A DNA stretch of 64,000 nucleotides from Glaciihabitans arcticus (GTDB lineage: Bacteria > Actinomycetota > Actinomycetes > Actinomycetales > Microbacteriaceae), in NCBI RefSeq assembly GCF_004310685.1, contig NZ_SISG01000001.1:1178001-1242000 (forward strand), read 5' to 3'. Numbering within the stretch: the first letter of the stretch is position 1; each line of letters begins with the position of its first letter. Both the position numbers and the translations under genes were made by a program. The notes under the pieces are model-generated. The model worked only from the letters and a program-made list of their open reading frames with translations, was not told where the DNA came from and did not search any database. Of this stretch, positions 24,507 through 32,485 are shown piece by piece.

Positions 24507-25025
24507 ATGCTCGATGCGCTGTCGTTCGTCGATGTTGCGCACCGCGACGTCTACGGGGTGGACGTCGACGGGGTGTCACGCCAGCTCGCCGTCAACGGAA
24601 TGCTGCTCTCTCCTGCCGGCGATGGCGACCACAGCAGTGTGCTCCACAGTGAGGTCAGCGCGGGCGAACAGGTCTCGTATCTCCGGCAACTGCTCGGCGA
24701 GAGGGTGTCCCACGAACTCGACGACGGCCGCATCCCGCTTGGATACTGCCCGTTGTGCATGGGCAACGACGGGTGGATCTTCGCCGCGACCCTCATCCTC
24801 GGTGTCGACACCGTGCACTGGAGCCGAATCGGGTTCGACACGGAGAACGGCTTCCCAGTGTCGAGGACGGGGCCGTGGTGGCGGCGCAGGGAGGTTCCGG
24901 TTCCCGACGACTGGAACTGGTGGATAGTCGATCCGGTGAATCCGGAATTGTCGTACAGCTTTGATCGTTCTGCATATATCGACGTGATCCGCACCGAGAT
25001 CAAGAGGCTGGAGAGCACCCCATGA
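24507..25025 (+). CDS. hypothetical protein upstream of YbaK-like gene
   Basis: A 172-residue soluble protein I do not recognise. It begins MLDALSFVDVAHRDVYGVDV and has a CPLC pair (YCPLCMGNDGWIFAATLILG), which could bind a metal, and a Trp-rich C-terminal half (TGPWWRRREV, DDWNWWIVDP). The ATG at 24507 has GGTGAG upstream; an in-frame TTG at 24483 is less likely. Its TGA overlaps the next ATG (ATGA), so it is coupled to the YbaK-like deacylase gene. The fold could relate to immunity-type or oxidoreductase-like small proteins; no assignment is made. Confidence 0.6.
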   Translation: MLDALSFVDVAHRDVYGVDVDGVSRQLAVNGMLLSPAGDGDHSSVLHSEVSAGEQVSYLRQLLGERVSHELDDGRIPLGYCPLCMGNDGWIFAATLILGVDTVHWSRIGFDTENGFPVSRTGPWWRRREVPVPDDWNWWIVDPVNPELSYSFDRSAYIDVIRTEIKRLESTP

Positions 25026-25501
25026 CCAACGGACGCTCCCGCGTGACCGAGGATGCCGCCGCTCGCGGCCTGGCCATCGAATTCGTGGAGCGCACCGCCG
25101 CCCGCTCGCTCGAGGAGGCCGCCTCCATTCTCGGGATCTCCCCCGGCGACATCGTGAAGTCGCTCGTCGTGAAGCGCAGCGACGACACGTTCCTGTTCGC
25201 GCTCGTACCCGGGGACCGCCAGATCGCCTGGGCGAAGCTCCGGGCCGTCGTCGGCGTCAACAAGCTGCAGCTGCCGTCCGCAGATGTGGCACTCGCTAAC
25301 ACGGGCTACGAGCGCGGCACCATCACGCCGCTCGGCTCGACGACCGCGTGGCCGGTCTTCGCCGACTCACGCATCGTCGGACAGCGCGTGTCCCTCGGCG
25401 CGGGCGAGCACGGCCTCAGTGTGTTCGTGGATGCCGATGCCCTCATCGCCGCCTACGACGCCACCGTGGCCGACATCACCGAGGAGCTGGTCCCGCGCTG
25501 A
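25022..25501 (+). CDS. YbaK/EbsC-family aminoacyl-tRNA deacylase
   Basis: A 159-residue protein of the YbaK/ProX editing-domain family, which hydrolyses mischarged tRNA such as Cys-tRNAPro. Family features are EEAASILGISPGDIVKSLVV, FALVPGDRQIAWAKLRAVVG (with the conserved Lys region), GTITPLGSTTAWPVFADSRI and the Gly-rich ISxGAGEHG-like SLGAGEHGLSVFVDADALI. Length and order are normal for free-standing editing proteins. It is coupled by ATGA to the preceding hypothetical gene and is followed 22 bp later by palindromic element copy 2. Confidence 0.85.
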   Translation: MTNGRSRVTEDAAARGLAIEFVERTAARSLEEAASILGISPGDIVKSLVVKRSDDTFLFALVPGDRQIAWAKLRAVVGVNKLQLPSADVALANTGYERGTITPLGSTTAWPVFADSRIVGQRVSLGAGEHGLSVFVDADALIAAYDATVADITEELVPR

Positions 25502-25522
25502 CCCTCCGGCCGTGGCAGTTCT

Positions 25523-25600
25523 GGAAATTCAGGACTTTGGTCGCTGAAGTGTCGCGCAAGGGGTCTACAGCGCCTGAACGCGCGGAACTCCTGAATTTTC
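25523..25600 (+). repeat. palindromic element copy 2 (78 bp)
   Basis: Left arm GGAAATTCAGGACTTTGGTC, right arm CTCCTGAATTTTC. The outer bases CAGTTCT and GAAACTG extend the palindrome. It fills the space between convergent stop codons: 22 bp after the YbaK-like gene and 14 bp from the stop of the 44-residue minus-strand gene. Short size class. Confidence 0.85.
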
Positions 25601-25614
25601 GAAACTGCTGGAGG

Positions 25615-25749
25615 CTAGACCAGGTCCTCATCCAAGCGACGGTTGACGACGGCCTGCTCGTGGTGCTCCGGGATCTCGCAGAAATCACCCTCGCACGCGG
25701 CGGCATCCGGCGAACCGATGATCAGGAGTGGCTTCGTTGCTGCATCCAT
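25615..25749 (-). CDS. 44-residue protein coupled to FrnE-like oxidoreductase
   Basis: A short gene whose ATG (25749-25747) overlaps the TAA of the FrnE-like gene by one base (TAATG). The product is MDAATKPLLIIGSPDAAACE followed by GDFCEIPEHHEQAVVNRRLD and EDLV, with two cysteines spaced C-x4-C and an HH pair. Both cysteines, the coupling and the stop just before a repeat element support a real gene; it is below usual length cut-offs. A function as substrate, partner or metal-binding accessory of the thioredoxin-fold protein is inference. I do not know a named family. Confidence 0.65.
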   Translation of the reverse strand: MDAATKPLLIIGSPDAAACEGDFCEIPEHHEQAVVNRRLDEDLV

Positions 25750-26399
25750 TAGCTTGCATCTCTCTCGCTGGCGACCTGTGCCAGTACGTTAGCGAACGCT
25801 GACGCCTCCTGCGCGCCGGACACCCCGTACTTGCCGTCGATCACGAAGAACGGCACGCCCTGGATGCCGTACTCCTGCGCCAGCGCGACATCCTCTTTCA
25901 CATCTTTCAGGAAGCGGTGCGACTCGAGCGCCTCGGTCACTTCGGCCTCGTCGTACCCCAGCTCGACGGCGATCGCCACCAGGTTCGGGATGCGTCCGAC
26001 GTGCTCGCCGTTGATGAAGTACGCCTTGAGCAGGCGCTCCTTCATCTCGAGCTGGCGTCCCTTGGACTTCGCGAAGTGGATGAGTTCGTGACTGATGACC
26101 GTGTTCGTCTGGTGCACGTGGTCGTAGTCGTAGTCGAGGCCGACATCCTTCGCGATACCGGTGACGCGCTCGAGCATCTGCTCGACCTGCTCGACGGGCA
26201 TGCCCTTGCGCTCGCTCAGGTACTCGACGGGGGTTCCTTCGTACTCGACCGGGGTGTCGGGGCTCAACTCGAATGAGTGGTACTCGACCTCGACCTCGCC
26301 GCCGAATTCGACAACTCCAGCCTCGAACTTGCGCTTTCCGATGTAGCACCAGGGGCACTGAACGTCGGACCAGATGTCAACTTTGATGGGAGTACTCAC
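25749..26399 (-). CDS. FrnE/DsbA-like thioredoxin-fold oxidoreductase
   Basis: A 216-residue cytoplasmic protein of the DsbA family, FrnE branch. The active site is in DIWSDVQCPWCYIGKRKFEA (CPWC, residues about 14-17). The helical insertion and cis-Pro loop follow (HQTNTVISHELIHFAKSKGR; GIQGVPFFVIDGKYGVSGAQ). FrnE proteins are disulfide isomerases or polyketide-related oxidoreductases, and the natural substrate is unknown. There is no signal peptide. The following 44-residue gene is translationally coupled. The module is bracketed by palindromic elements copies 2 and 3. Confidence 0.9.
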   Translation of the reverse strand: MSTPIKVDIWSDVQCPWCYIGKRKFEAGVVEFGGEVEVEYHSFELSPDTPVEYEGTPVEYLSERKGMPVEQVEQMLERVTGIAKDVGLDYDYDHVHQTNTVISHELIHFAKSKGRQLEMKERLLKAYFINGEHVGRIPNLVAIAVELGYDEAEVTEALESHRFLKDVKEDVALAQEYGIQGVPFFVIDGKYGVSGAQEASAFANVLAQVASERDAS

Positions 26400-26447
26400 G
26401 CTGGGTTCAACGCACGCGGGCGGCGCCTATTCCCGGCGGGGTCCAGT

Positions 26448-26538
26448 GGAAATTCAGGACTCTTGTCGGACGGGCGGTCCGGTCGCTCGTAAACGCGGGA
26501 CTCGTCGCCGCCGGGGTGTGCCAAAGCCCTGAATTTCC
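26448..26538 (+). repeat. palindromic element copy 3 (91 bp)
   Basis: Left arm GGAAATTCAGGACTCTTGTC, right arm GCCAAAGCCCTGAATTTCC. It overlaps the 3' end of the DUF559 gene: that frame runs through the element and stops at the TGA inside the left-arm sequence (read on the minus strand as CCTGAATTTCC). The interior has GGCGG and CCGCC that can pair. Long size class. Confidence 0.85.
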
Positions 26539-27410
26539 GAAGTCGGAGCGAACCCTCGGGCGGCCAGAGCAACGGCGACGGCGCGCTGCAGCCCGTCCCA
26601 GCGGCGGAACACCACGGCCGCGCTCGGCCGCATCGCGTGCAGCCCGGCCCGGTTCACCACGTCGTCCTTCCTGCGATCACGCTCGAAGTAGGGCTCGTGG
26701 AACTCGCGTCCGTCCACATCGACCCCGACCTGTCCGTCGACGACGAGGTCTTCCCGCTCTCCGGTCTCCTCCAGCCAGACCTGGGTTTCGACGTTATGCC
26801 CGGCAATCCTGAGCCGCGTGCGCGCAAGACTCTCGGGAAGTGACTCGCACGTCACATCGACCCAGTCCCTGATGTGCCTCAACTCCCGCGGCACGGTCAA
26901 CAGCAGAAGCTCGAGGTCGAAGTCGTCCATCAGCCCGACATGAAGCGCCCAGTCGAGTGCCGCGATCGCCTGCTCGAATGACTCATCGAGGATGACACGG
27001 CGCAGCGCATCCCTTAGCGCGACACTCGAGAAATCCCCGCGATCGCCCAGTTCGGGCGGGTCCCAGTGCAACTCGACGTCCCCGCGGCGTCGCAATGGAA
27101 CGAATCGGTTGACCGGCGATCGTTGCCGGGCTGCGTTGACCGGCACGGAGACGTGGAGCACCGTGTGTTCGACGACCCAGCCGCCGAGCGCCTCGATCGC
27201 GGATATCCCGGTGAGTCGTCCACCGACACGCACGGCTCGGACGCGGAGGTCATCCTCCGGAAGGGTCGAGTACCAGCCCTGCCGGGCGCGGATGACCGAA
27301 CCCGAGCGGAACGCGCGTGTCAGGTCCAGGTCGCGCGCTCCCCGCGCGACGAGATGCTGCTTCTGGGCTATGCCTCCCAGGGAGTGGACGATCCGGGCGA
27401 TGGTGACCAT
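26454..27410 (-). CDS. AbiEi-like/DUF559 endonuclease-domain protein
   Basis: A 318-residue protein. The N-terminal ~60 residues resemble the winged-helix AbiEi antitoxin-type domain (IVHSLGGIAQKQHLVARGAR; VIRARQGWYS). The C-terminal part resembles DUF559, a Vsr/PD-(D/E)XK-like nuclease fold, with DLVVDGQVGVDVDGREFHEP followed by YFERDRRKDDVVNRAGL. Proteins of this architecture are frequent and often variable in actinobacteria; a toxin-antitoxin role is not shown. The last ~28 residues are encoded by palindromic element copy 3, so the tail (after SEIQGFG) is not a native domain. Confidence 0.7.
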   Translation of the reverse strand: MVTIARIVHSLGGIAQKQHLVARGARDLDLTRAFRSGSVIRARQGWYSTLPEDDLRVRAVRVGGRLTGISAIEALGGWVVEHTVLHVSVPVNAARQRSPVNRFVPLRRRGDVELHWDPPELGDRGDFSSVALRDALRRVILDESFEQAIAALDWALHVGLMDDFDLELLLLTVPRELRHIRDWVDVTCESLPESLARTRLRIAGHNVETQVWLEETGEREDLVVDGQVGVDVDGREFHEPYFERDRRKDDVVNRAGLHAMRPSAAVVFRRWDGLQRAVAVALAARGFAPTSEIQGFGTPRRRRVPRLRATGPPVRQES

Positions 27411-27508
27411 CGCCCAATGCTGGCCGCCGCCGGCCGGTCGTGGAGGGCCAAGCCTTCCATAGGTGGACTATCCCCTCGACAAACACACCCTGAGGGAGAG
27501 GAGGGAAT

Positions 27509-27598
27509 GGAAATTCAGGGTTCCTGCACCCGCAGAAAGAGCCCGCCCCGAAAGAACAGGGGCGGGCTCAACTCACGCGACGAGAGTCCTGAATTTCC
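27509..27598 (+). repeat. palindromic element copy 4 (90 bp)
   Basis: Left arm GGAAATTCAGGGTTCCTGCA, right arm CGAGAGTCCTGAATTTCC followed by AGAAC. The interior carries its own perfect 10-bp hairpin (AGCCCGCCCC with GGGGCGGGCT, about 27539-27568). It lies 34 bp beyond the glyS stop codon. Long size class. Confidence 0.85.
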
Positions 27599-27632
27599 AG
27601 AACACCACGCGGGCAGGGTGCTGCGGGCGGGG

Positions 27633-29018
27633 TCAGGCGCCCAGGAGCTGCTCGGCGAGGTAGCTGCGGAGACGGTCGAGGGAGATGCGCTCCTGCGCCA
27701 TGGTGTCGCGCTCCCGCACGGTCACGGCGTTGTCCTCGAGGGTGTCGAAGTCGATCGTGACCGCGAACGGTGTTCCGATCTCGTCCTGGCGGCGGTAGCG
27801 CTTGCCGATCGCACCAGCGTCGTCGAAGTCGACGTTCCAGTACTTGCGCAGGTCCGCGGCGATCGACTTGGCGAGCGGCGACAGCTGCTCGTTGCGCGAC
27901 AGGGGGAGGATCGCGACCTTGACCGGCGAGAGGCGCCGGTCGAGGCGCAGCACGGTGCGCTTGTCGACCCCGCCCTTGGCATTGGGGGCTTCATCCTCGG
28001 CGTACGCGTCGAGCATAAAGGCCATGAGCGCGCGGGTGAGGCCGAACGCGGGCTCGATGACATAGGGCGTCCAGCGCTCGTCCTTCGACTGGTCGAAGTA
28101 GGAGAGGTCGGTGCCCGATGCCTCGGAGTGCGTACGAAGGTCGAAGTCGGTGCGGTTCGCGACACCCATAAGCTCGCCCCACTCGCTTCCCGCGAAGCGG
28201 AAGCGGTACTCGAGGTCGACGGTGCGCTTCGAGTAGTGCGAGAGCTTCTCCTGCGGGTGCTCGTAGATGCGGATGTTCTCGGGGTTGATGCCGAGATCCG
28301 TGTACCAGCGCAGGGACTCGTCGATCCAGTACTGGTGCCACTCTTCGTCCGTACCGGGCTCGACGAAGAATTCCATCTCCATCTGCTCGAACTCGCGGGT
28401 GCGGAAGATGAAGTTTCCGGGCGTGATCTCGTTGCGGAACGACTTGCCGATCTGGCCGATTCCGAACGGCGGCTTGAGGCGCGACGTCGTCAGCACGTTG
28501 GCGAAGTTCACGAAGATGCCCTGCGCGGTCTCGGGGCGCAGGTAGTGCATGCCTTCCTCGTTGTCGACGGGTCCGAGGAAGGTTTTGAGCAGGCCGGAGA
28601 AGTTCTGCGGCTCGGTCCACGATCCGGGCTGGCCGGTGTCGGGGTCCTTAATGTCGGCGAGTCCGTTGACCGGCGGGTGGCCGTGCTTCTCCTCGTAGGC
28701 CTCGAGCAGGTGGTCGGCGCGGTAGCGCTTGTGGGTGTGCAGCGATTCGACGAGCGGGTCGGAGAACACCTCGACGTGACCGGACGCCTCCCAGACCTTT
28801 CGGGGCAGGATGACGGAGCTGTCGAGACCGACGACATCGTCGCGACCCTGCACGATGGTCTGCCACCACTGCTTCTTGATGTTCTCTTTGAGCGCGGTTC
28901 CGAGCGGTCCGTAGTCCCACGCCGAACGCGAACCACCGTAGATCTCTCCCGCCTGGAACACGAACCCACGGCGCTTGGCGAGGTTGATAACGGCATCGAG
29001 ATTGCTGGGATTTGCCAC
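27633..29018 (-). CDS. glyS: glycyl-tRNA synthetase (dimeric, eukaryote-like type)
   Basis: A 461-residue class II synthetase that charges tRNA-Gly. Motifs: N-terminal [20 protein letters not shown] and [19 protein letters not shown]; motif 2 region [20 protein letters not shown]; motif 3 in [18 protein letters not shown]; anticodon-binding domain in the last ~120 residues ([19 protein letters not shown]). This is the alpha2 form, not the GlyQ/GlyS tetramer. The GTG start at 29018 follows AGGAG by eight bases. No T-box leader is visible in the short upstream gap. Confidence 0.94.
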   Translation of the reverse strand: MANPSNLDAVINLAKRRGFVFQAGEIYGGSRSAWDYGPLGTALKENIKKQWWQTIVQGRDDVVGLDSSVILPRKVWEASGHVEVFSDPLVESLHTHKRYRADHLLEAYEEKHGHPPVNGLADIKDPDTGQPGSWTEPQNFSGLLKTFLGPVDNEEGMHYLRPETAQGIFVNFANVLTTSRLKPPFGIGQIGKSFRNEITPGNFIFRTREFEQMEMEFFVEPGTDEEWHQYWIDESLRWYTDLGINPENIRIYEHPQEKLSHYSKRTVDLEYRFRFAGSEWGELMGVANRTDFDLRTHSEASGTDLSYFDQSKDERWTPYVIEPAFGLTRALMAFMLDAYAEDEAPNAKGGVDKRTVLRLDRRLSPVKVAILPLSRNEQLSPLAKSIAADLRKYWNVDFDDAGAIGKRYRRQDEIGTPFAVTIDFDTLEDNAVTVRERDTMAQERISLDRLRSYLAEQLLGA

Positions 29019-29085
29019 GTGTGAACTCCTGTTTTCAGCCGAACTGGGTGTCCGGTCGATCAAAGCTCCAGCCTAGCGGGACGCG

Positions 29086-30135
29086 CTACCGACCCAGTGC
29101 GGCGACGACGGCCGCGACATCCTCTTCGGTATTGAAGATGTGGAACGAGGCCCGCAACCGGCCCGCTCGACCCGAGGCGCGGATGCCCGCGTCGATGAGT
29201 TTTCCGAGATCGGTGCGATCGGGGTCCGCCCAGGTCACGATCGCCTGGTGCTGTCGCGGGATGCCCAGCTCATCACACAGCATGTCGCCCAGTCCCGTGG
29301 TGTACTTCCACACTTCGGTGATGTCGAGATCCGCGAACATGCGGATGGCGGGCTCGGCCCCGACCCAGGCCGGCCATGCCGGGGAGACGTCGAAGCGGCG
29401 CGCGTTCGGCGCAAGATCCATGGTCGGGCCGTAGCAGGACTGCCAAACGTCGTCTCCCGCGTACCAGCCAGCGTTGAGCGGGGTGAGCAGAGGGTCGAAT
29501 CGCGTCGAGAGCGTCATGAAGGCAACGCCGCGCGGGCAGCCGAGCCACTTGTAGGTGTGGCAGGCGGTGACGTCGAAGAGCGAGGCGTCGACGGGGTGGA
29601 CGCCGGCCGCCTGGGTGACGTCGCAGAAGGTGTACGCGTTGTGCTTCTCGGCGGCCGCAAGGATCGCGGGCACATCGGCGACGACCCCGCTCGAACTCTG
29701 GATGAGCGAGAACACCACGAGCCAGGTGTCGTCGGTGATCGCTGCGGCGAATCCGTCGAGTGGAGCCGTGCGAACGGAGATCCCCGCGCGCTGCAGGAAC
29801 GGGAACATGATCGACGAGAAGTCCCCGTCGACGCACAGCACCTCGGCACCCACCGGAACCCCGGCCGCCACGAGCGAGGCGATCACGGAGGTCTGCGCGC
29901 CGGTCGCGACACGGTCGGGGGTGACACCCACGAGCCGGGCGTAGTGGCCGCGGGTGCTCTCCACAACGGCGTCGTAATCCTGCGGGTCGCGCTCGGCGGC
30001 CGCCCAGAGGTCGAGGTCACGCTTCTGCGCGGTGATGGTCTCGGTGATCGGGATGCCGATCGAGGCGACGGCGAGGAATCCGGCCCCGCTCTCGTAGTTC
30101 GACTGGGCGCGGCGCAGGGATGGGGAGAGCTTCAT
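29086..30135 (-). CDS. class V aminotransferase / cysteine desulfurase-like PLP enzyme
   Basis: A 349-residue PLP enzyme of fold type I, class V. The Schiff-base Lys is in TACHTYKWLGCPRGVAF (about residue 202), preceded by the cofactor Asp region AYTFCDVTQAAGVHPVDA, and the phosphate-binding region GVTPDRVATGAQTSVIASL. The group includes cysteine desulfurases, isopenicillin epimerases and kynureninase-like enzymes. The conserved Cys of sulfur-transfer desulfurases is not evident, so aminotransferase or lyase activity is as likely. It is monocistronic, upstream of glyS on the same strand. Confidence 0.8.
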   Translation of the reverse strand: MKLSPSLRRAQSNYESGAGFLAVASIGIPITETITAQKRDLDLWAAAERDPQDYDAVVESTRGHYARLVGVTPDRVATGAQTSVIASLVAAGVPVGAEVLCVDGDFSSIMFPFLQRAGISVRTAPLDGFAAAITDDTWLVVFSLIQSSSGVVADVPAILAAAEKHNAYTFCDVTQAAGVHPVDASLFDVTACHTYKWLGCPRGVAFMTLSTRFDPLLTPLNAGWYAGDDVWQSCYGPTMDLAPNARRFDVSPAWPAWVGAEPAIRMFADLDITEVWKYTTGLGDMLCDELGIPRQHQAIVTWADPDRTDLGKLIDAGIRASGRAGRLRASFHIFNTEEDVAAVVAALGR

Positions 30136-30247
30136 TGATCAATTCTCCCGCGAAAGCCCGCGCTGGGTCTCGGGGGGTGGACGCATGTTCCTTGCGATTC
30201 CCCTCGGGTACGCGCGGTTTTGTTGCGAAATGGTGCGCCGGGCAGAC

Positions 30248-30280
30248 GGATGCCCCCGCTCGGCGCGAGCGGGGGCATCC
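30248..30280. terminator. strong hairpin at the 3' end of lipoprotein gene
   Basis: GGATGCCCCCGCTC and GAGCGGGGGCATCC form a perfect 14-bp stem with a 5-base loop, 10 bp beyond the stop of the lipoprotein gene at 30290. There is no T-run on either strand, so it may act as a Rho-dependent pause or 3' stabiliser as well as a terminator. Confidence 0.6.
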
Positions 30281-30289
30281 GGAAATCGA

Positions 30290-30973
30290 CTACTTGATCT
30301 TGGTGTCTGCCTTGATCTCCTGCTTGGCGTCGTGATCGAGGTCGCCGTTGTCGAGCGACGGGATGAGCGCGACGGTGAAGGTGATCGGCGAACCGGCCTG
30401 GTAGAGGAAGTTCTGGCCGTAGGAGAACGAGGTGCCGGGAGCGAACGGGAACGGAGCCTCACCCTTGTTGGGAGCGATCGCGCTCGAGTTGACCTTCATG
30501 GCCTCGAAGGCAGCGGAATCCACAACGCTGTCCATGCCCTGCAGGTAGGGCCAGTCGGCGTACCGCGCCGAGACGTCGACGATGCTGTAGGTGAGCGGGA
30601 TCTCGGCGTCGCTCGTGTTGGTCACGACATAGTTGACGTAGACGATCTCCGCGCCGACGGCGATGATCGGCTTGTTATCGTCGGGGTTGACGAATTGCCC
30701 CGTCTTCGAGGCCTCTTCGGTGCCGACCTGGTAGATGTCGACCTGGAAGTTGGTGCCCTTGACGGTGGTCAGCAGCTCACCGGGGTTGGTGACGGGCTTG
30801 GCCCACTCGGCTGCGGTGAAGTCGCCGTTGGCCTCGGGGGCTTCTTCTTCCTCTTCCTCGGCCGGTGCTTCTGCAGAGGTGTTGGGCTTCGGGTCGGCTG
30901 CGGGCGAGCAAGCGACGAGGCCGGTCGCCAGAAGCGCAGCGAGGACGAGGGGTGCGGCTATGCGCGAAATCAT
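30290..30973 (-). CDS. lipoprotein with DUF4352-like immunoglobulin fold, hypothetical
   Basis: A 227-residue secreted lipoprotein starting MISRIAAPLVLAALLATGLV with lipobox LVAC. A long acidic spacer (EAPAEEEEEEAPEANGD) leads to a beta-rich domain (IIAVGAEIVYVNYVVTNTSD, AEIPLTYSIVDVSARYAD, FAPGTSFSYGQNFLYQAGSP). The pattern of a strand pair around VTNTSDAEIPL resembles telomeric-repeat/DUF4352-type Ig-like extracellular domains, but this is tentative. Function is unknown. No ribosome-binding site is obvious for this ATG nor for the GTG at 30994. It stands alone with a hairpin at its 3' end. Confidence 0.7.
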   Translation of the reverse strand: MISRIAAPLVLAALLATGLVACSPAADPKPNTSAEAPAEEEEEEAPEANGDFTAAEWAKPVTNPGELLTTVKGTNFQVDIYQVGTEEASKTGQFVNPDDNKPIIAVGAEIVYVNYVVTNTSDAEIPLTYSIVDVSARYADWPYLQGMDSVVDSAAFEAMKVNSSAIAPNKGEAPFPFAPGTSFSYGQNFLYQAGSPITFTVALIPSLDNGDLDHDAKQEIKADTKIK

Positions 30974-31085
30974 CAAGAGGGAACACCAATTCACTGGAGG
31001 AGCAACCCGCCATCGGGCCTGCTCAGAAGGCAGGGAGGACAGGGCAGTATTCCCCCCAATAGGGGACAGTCTAGTTGAGAAAGAC

Positions 31086-32135
31086 TTACTCCTGTGACGC
31101 GGCGCTCAGCGCGTGGGCGCGCTCGATGATTCGGAGCACTTCGAGCGCGTCGCGGGGATCGACCGGCGCCGGAGCCCCGGTGCGGATCGCGGCGGCGACT
31201 TCCTCGTAGAACGCGGGATAGTCGCCTTTCTCGGTCTGCCGCTTGGTTGTGGCGCCCTCGATGCCAAGGTCGCCCCACTCCGCTTCCGGCGTGATGCCGT
31301 AGCCCTCGGAACCCGGCCAGCGGGCCTCCCGCAGCGCCGCCTCCTGGTTGTCGAGGCCGTACACGCGGTAGGCGCCCTCACTGCCCAGCACCCGGAAGCG
31401 CGGCCCGCCCTGAGCGGCGGCCCGGCTCATGGTCAGGTGCGAGCGAACGCCGCTCGTGTGCAGCAGCGACAGAAACGCGTCGTCGTCGCTCACGCTGCCC
31501 TCGCGCACGATCGACAGCTCGGCCTGCTCGACGGTCGCCGCACCGAACAGTTGCAGCGCCTGGTCGATGAGGTGGCTGCCGAGGTCGAAGGTGATGCCGG
31601 CGCCCTCGGCAGCTGTCGTGGTGTCCTGCCAGCGATCGACCAGCGGACGCCCCCAGCGCTCGAACGTCGACTCGAATCGGTGCACGGTGCCGAGGGTGCC
31701 CTCGTTGATGAGTTTCTTCAGCGTCAGAAAGTCGCCGTCCCAGCGACGGTTCTGGAACACGGTCAGCACACGGCCGACCTCCTCCGCCTTCTCGATCAGC
31801 TTCTTAGCCTCGAGAAGGCTCGGCGCGAAAGGCTTGTCGATGACGACATTGGCCCCGGCCTCGAGAGCGGCCAGGCCCTGCTCGAGGTGCGCGTGCGCCG
31901 GCGAAGCCAGAATGACCAGGTCGAGCTCTCCGGCGCGGGCGAGCAGTGCATCGGCGGATGCCACGATCTCGACTCCGGGATGCTGCTTCGTTGCCTCTGC
32001 CGCACGTTCCGGGTCGCTCGTCGAGACGAGCTCCAGCGAGAAGGCGGGATTCGTGGCGATGAACGGGGCGTGGAACACGCGTCCCGAGAGTCCGAAGCCG
32101 ATGATTCCTGTGCGGATGGGGGTCGTGGAGGACAT
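31086..32135 (-). CDS. Gfo/Idh/MocA-family oxidoreductase
   Basis: A 349-residue NAD(P)-dependent dehydrogenase of the glucose-fructose oxidoreductase family. The Rossmann domain opens TGIIGFGLSGRVFHAPFI, with the family loop GANVVIDKPFAPSLLEAKKL (DKP in place of EKP) and FQNRRWDGDFLTLKKLINEG. The C-terminal domain has GITFDLGSHLIDQALQLFG with the catalytic-type His. Substrates are sugars, inositols or related compounds, and none can be assigned. It is transcribed alone on the minus strand; element copy 5 lies 40 bp upstream of its ATG. Confidence 0.88.
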   Translation of the reverse strand: MSSTTPIRTGIIGFGLSGRVFHAPFIATNPAFSLELVSTSDPERAAEATKQHPGVEIVASADALLARAGELDLVILASPAHAHLEQGLAALEAGANVVIDKPFAPSLLEAKKLIEKAEEVGRVLTVFQNRRWDGDFLTLKKLINEGTLGTVHRFESTFERWGRPLVDRWQDTTTAAEGAGITFDLGSHLIDQALQLFGAATVEQAELSIVREGSVSDDDAFLSLLHTSGVRSHLTMSRAAAQGGPRFRVLGSEGAYRVYGLDNQEAALREARWPGSEGYGITPEAEWGDLGIEGATTKRQTEKGDYPAFYEEVAAAIRTGAPAPVDPRDALEVLRIIERAHALSAASQE

Positions 32136-32175
32136 CAGAACAGCGTAGCGTCAGCCCCTACCGCGTGGAGGTTTC

Positions 32176-32265
32176 GGAAATTCAGGGCTTTGGTCGCGCG
32201 GCGGCGCGACTCACCCGGAATACCCGGGCGGGTCAGGGCACGCGGTGCAGGACCCCTGAATTTCC
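32176..32265 (+). repeat. palindromic element copy 5 (90 bp)
   Basis: Left arm GGAAATTCAGGGCTTTGGTC, right arm CAGGACCCCTGAATTTCC followed by AGAAC; GTTTC precedes the left arm. It ends 7 bp from the TAG of the 70-residue gene downstream of uppS, so it sits at the end of the recO-uppS transcription unit. Long size class. Confidence 0.85.
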
Positions 32266-32272
32266 AGAACTG

Positions 32273-32485
32273 CTAGTCGCGGAGCTCCCACGGCTTCTCG
32301 GCCGGCAGGAAGTCGTCGGGCTCGAACTCCTCGCGCTGCGTGCTCTCGAAGATGGGCTTCTCGATGACGACCCCGAACATCTCGATCTGGCCGAGGTTGC
32401 TGAGCGCCGACGCAGTGGTGTTCTGTACCTCAGCGTCGCGACCGTAGAACAGGTCGCGAAAGCGGCTCATCAGCGGGCGGGTCAT
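32273..32485 (-). CDS. 70-residue protein coupled to uppS
   Basis: A short gene whose ATG (32485-32483) overlaps the uppS TGA (ATGA). The product starts [20 protein letters not shown], continues through [20 protein letters not shown] and ends [19 protein letters not shown]; it is acidic at the C-terminus and has no membrane segment. I do not recognise a family. A longer frame from 32554 lies inside uppS and was not used. Cotranslation with uppS suggests a link to polyprenyl or envelope metabolism, inferred from position only. Confidence 0.7.
   Translation of the reverse strand: MTRPLMSRFRDLFYGRDAEVQNTTASALSNLGQIEMFGVVIEKPIFESTQREEFEPDDFLPAEKPWELRD

Noticed and set aside
29019-29085. T-box riboswitch before glyS
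   Set aside because: Only about 65 bp separate glyS from the next gene, with no stem-loop or T-box sequence; AGGAG is a simple ribosome-binding site.
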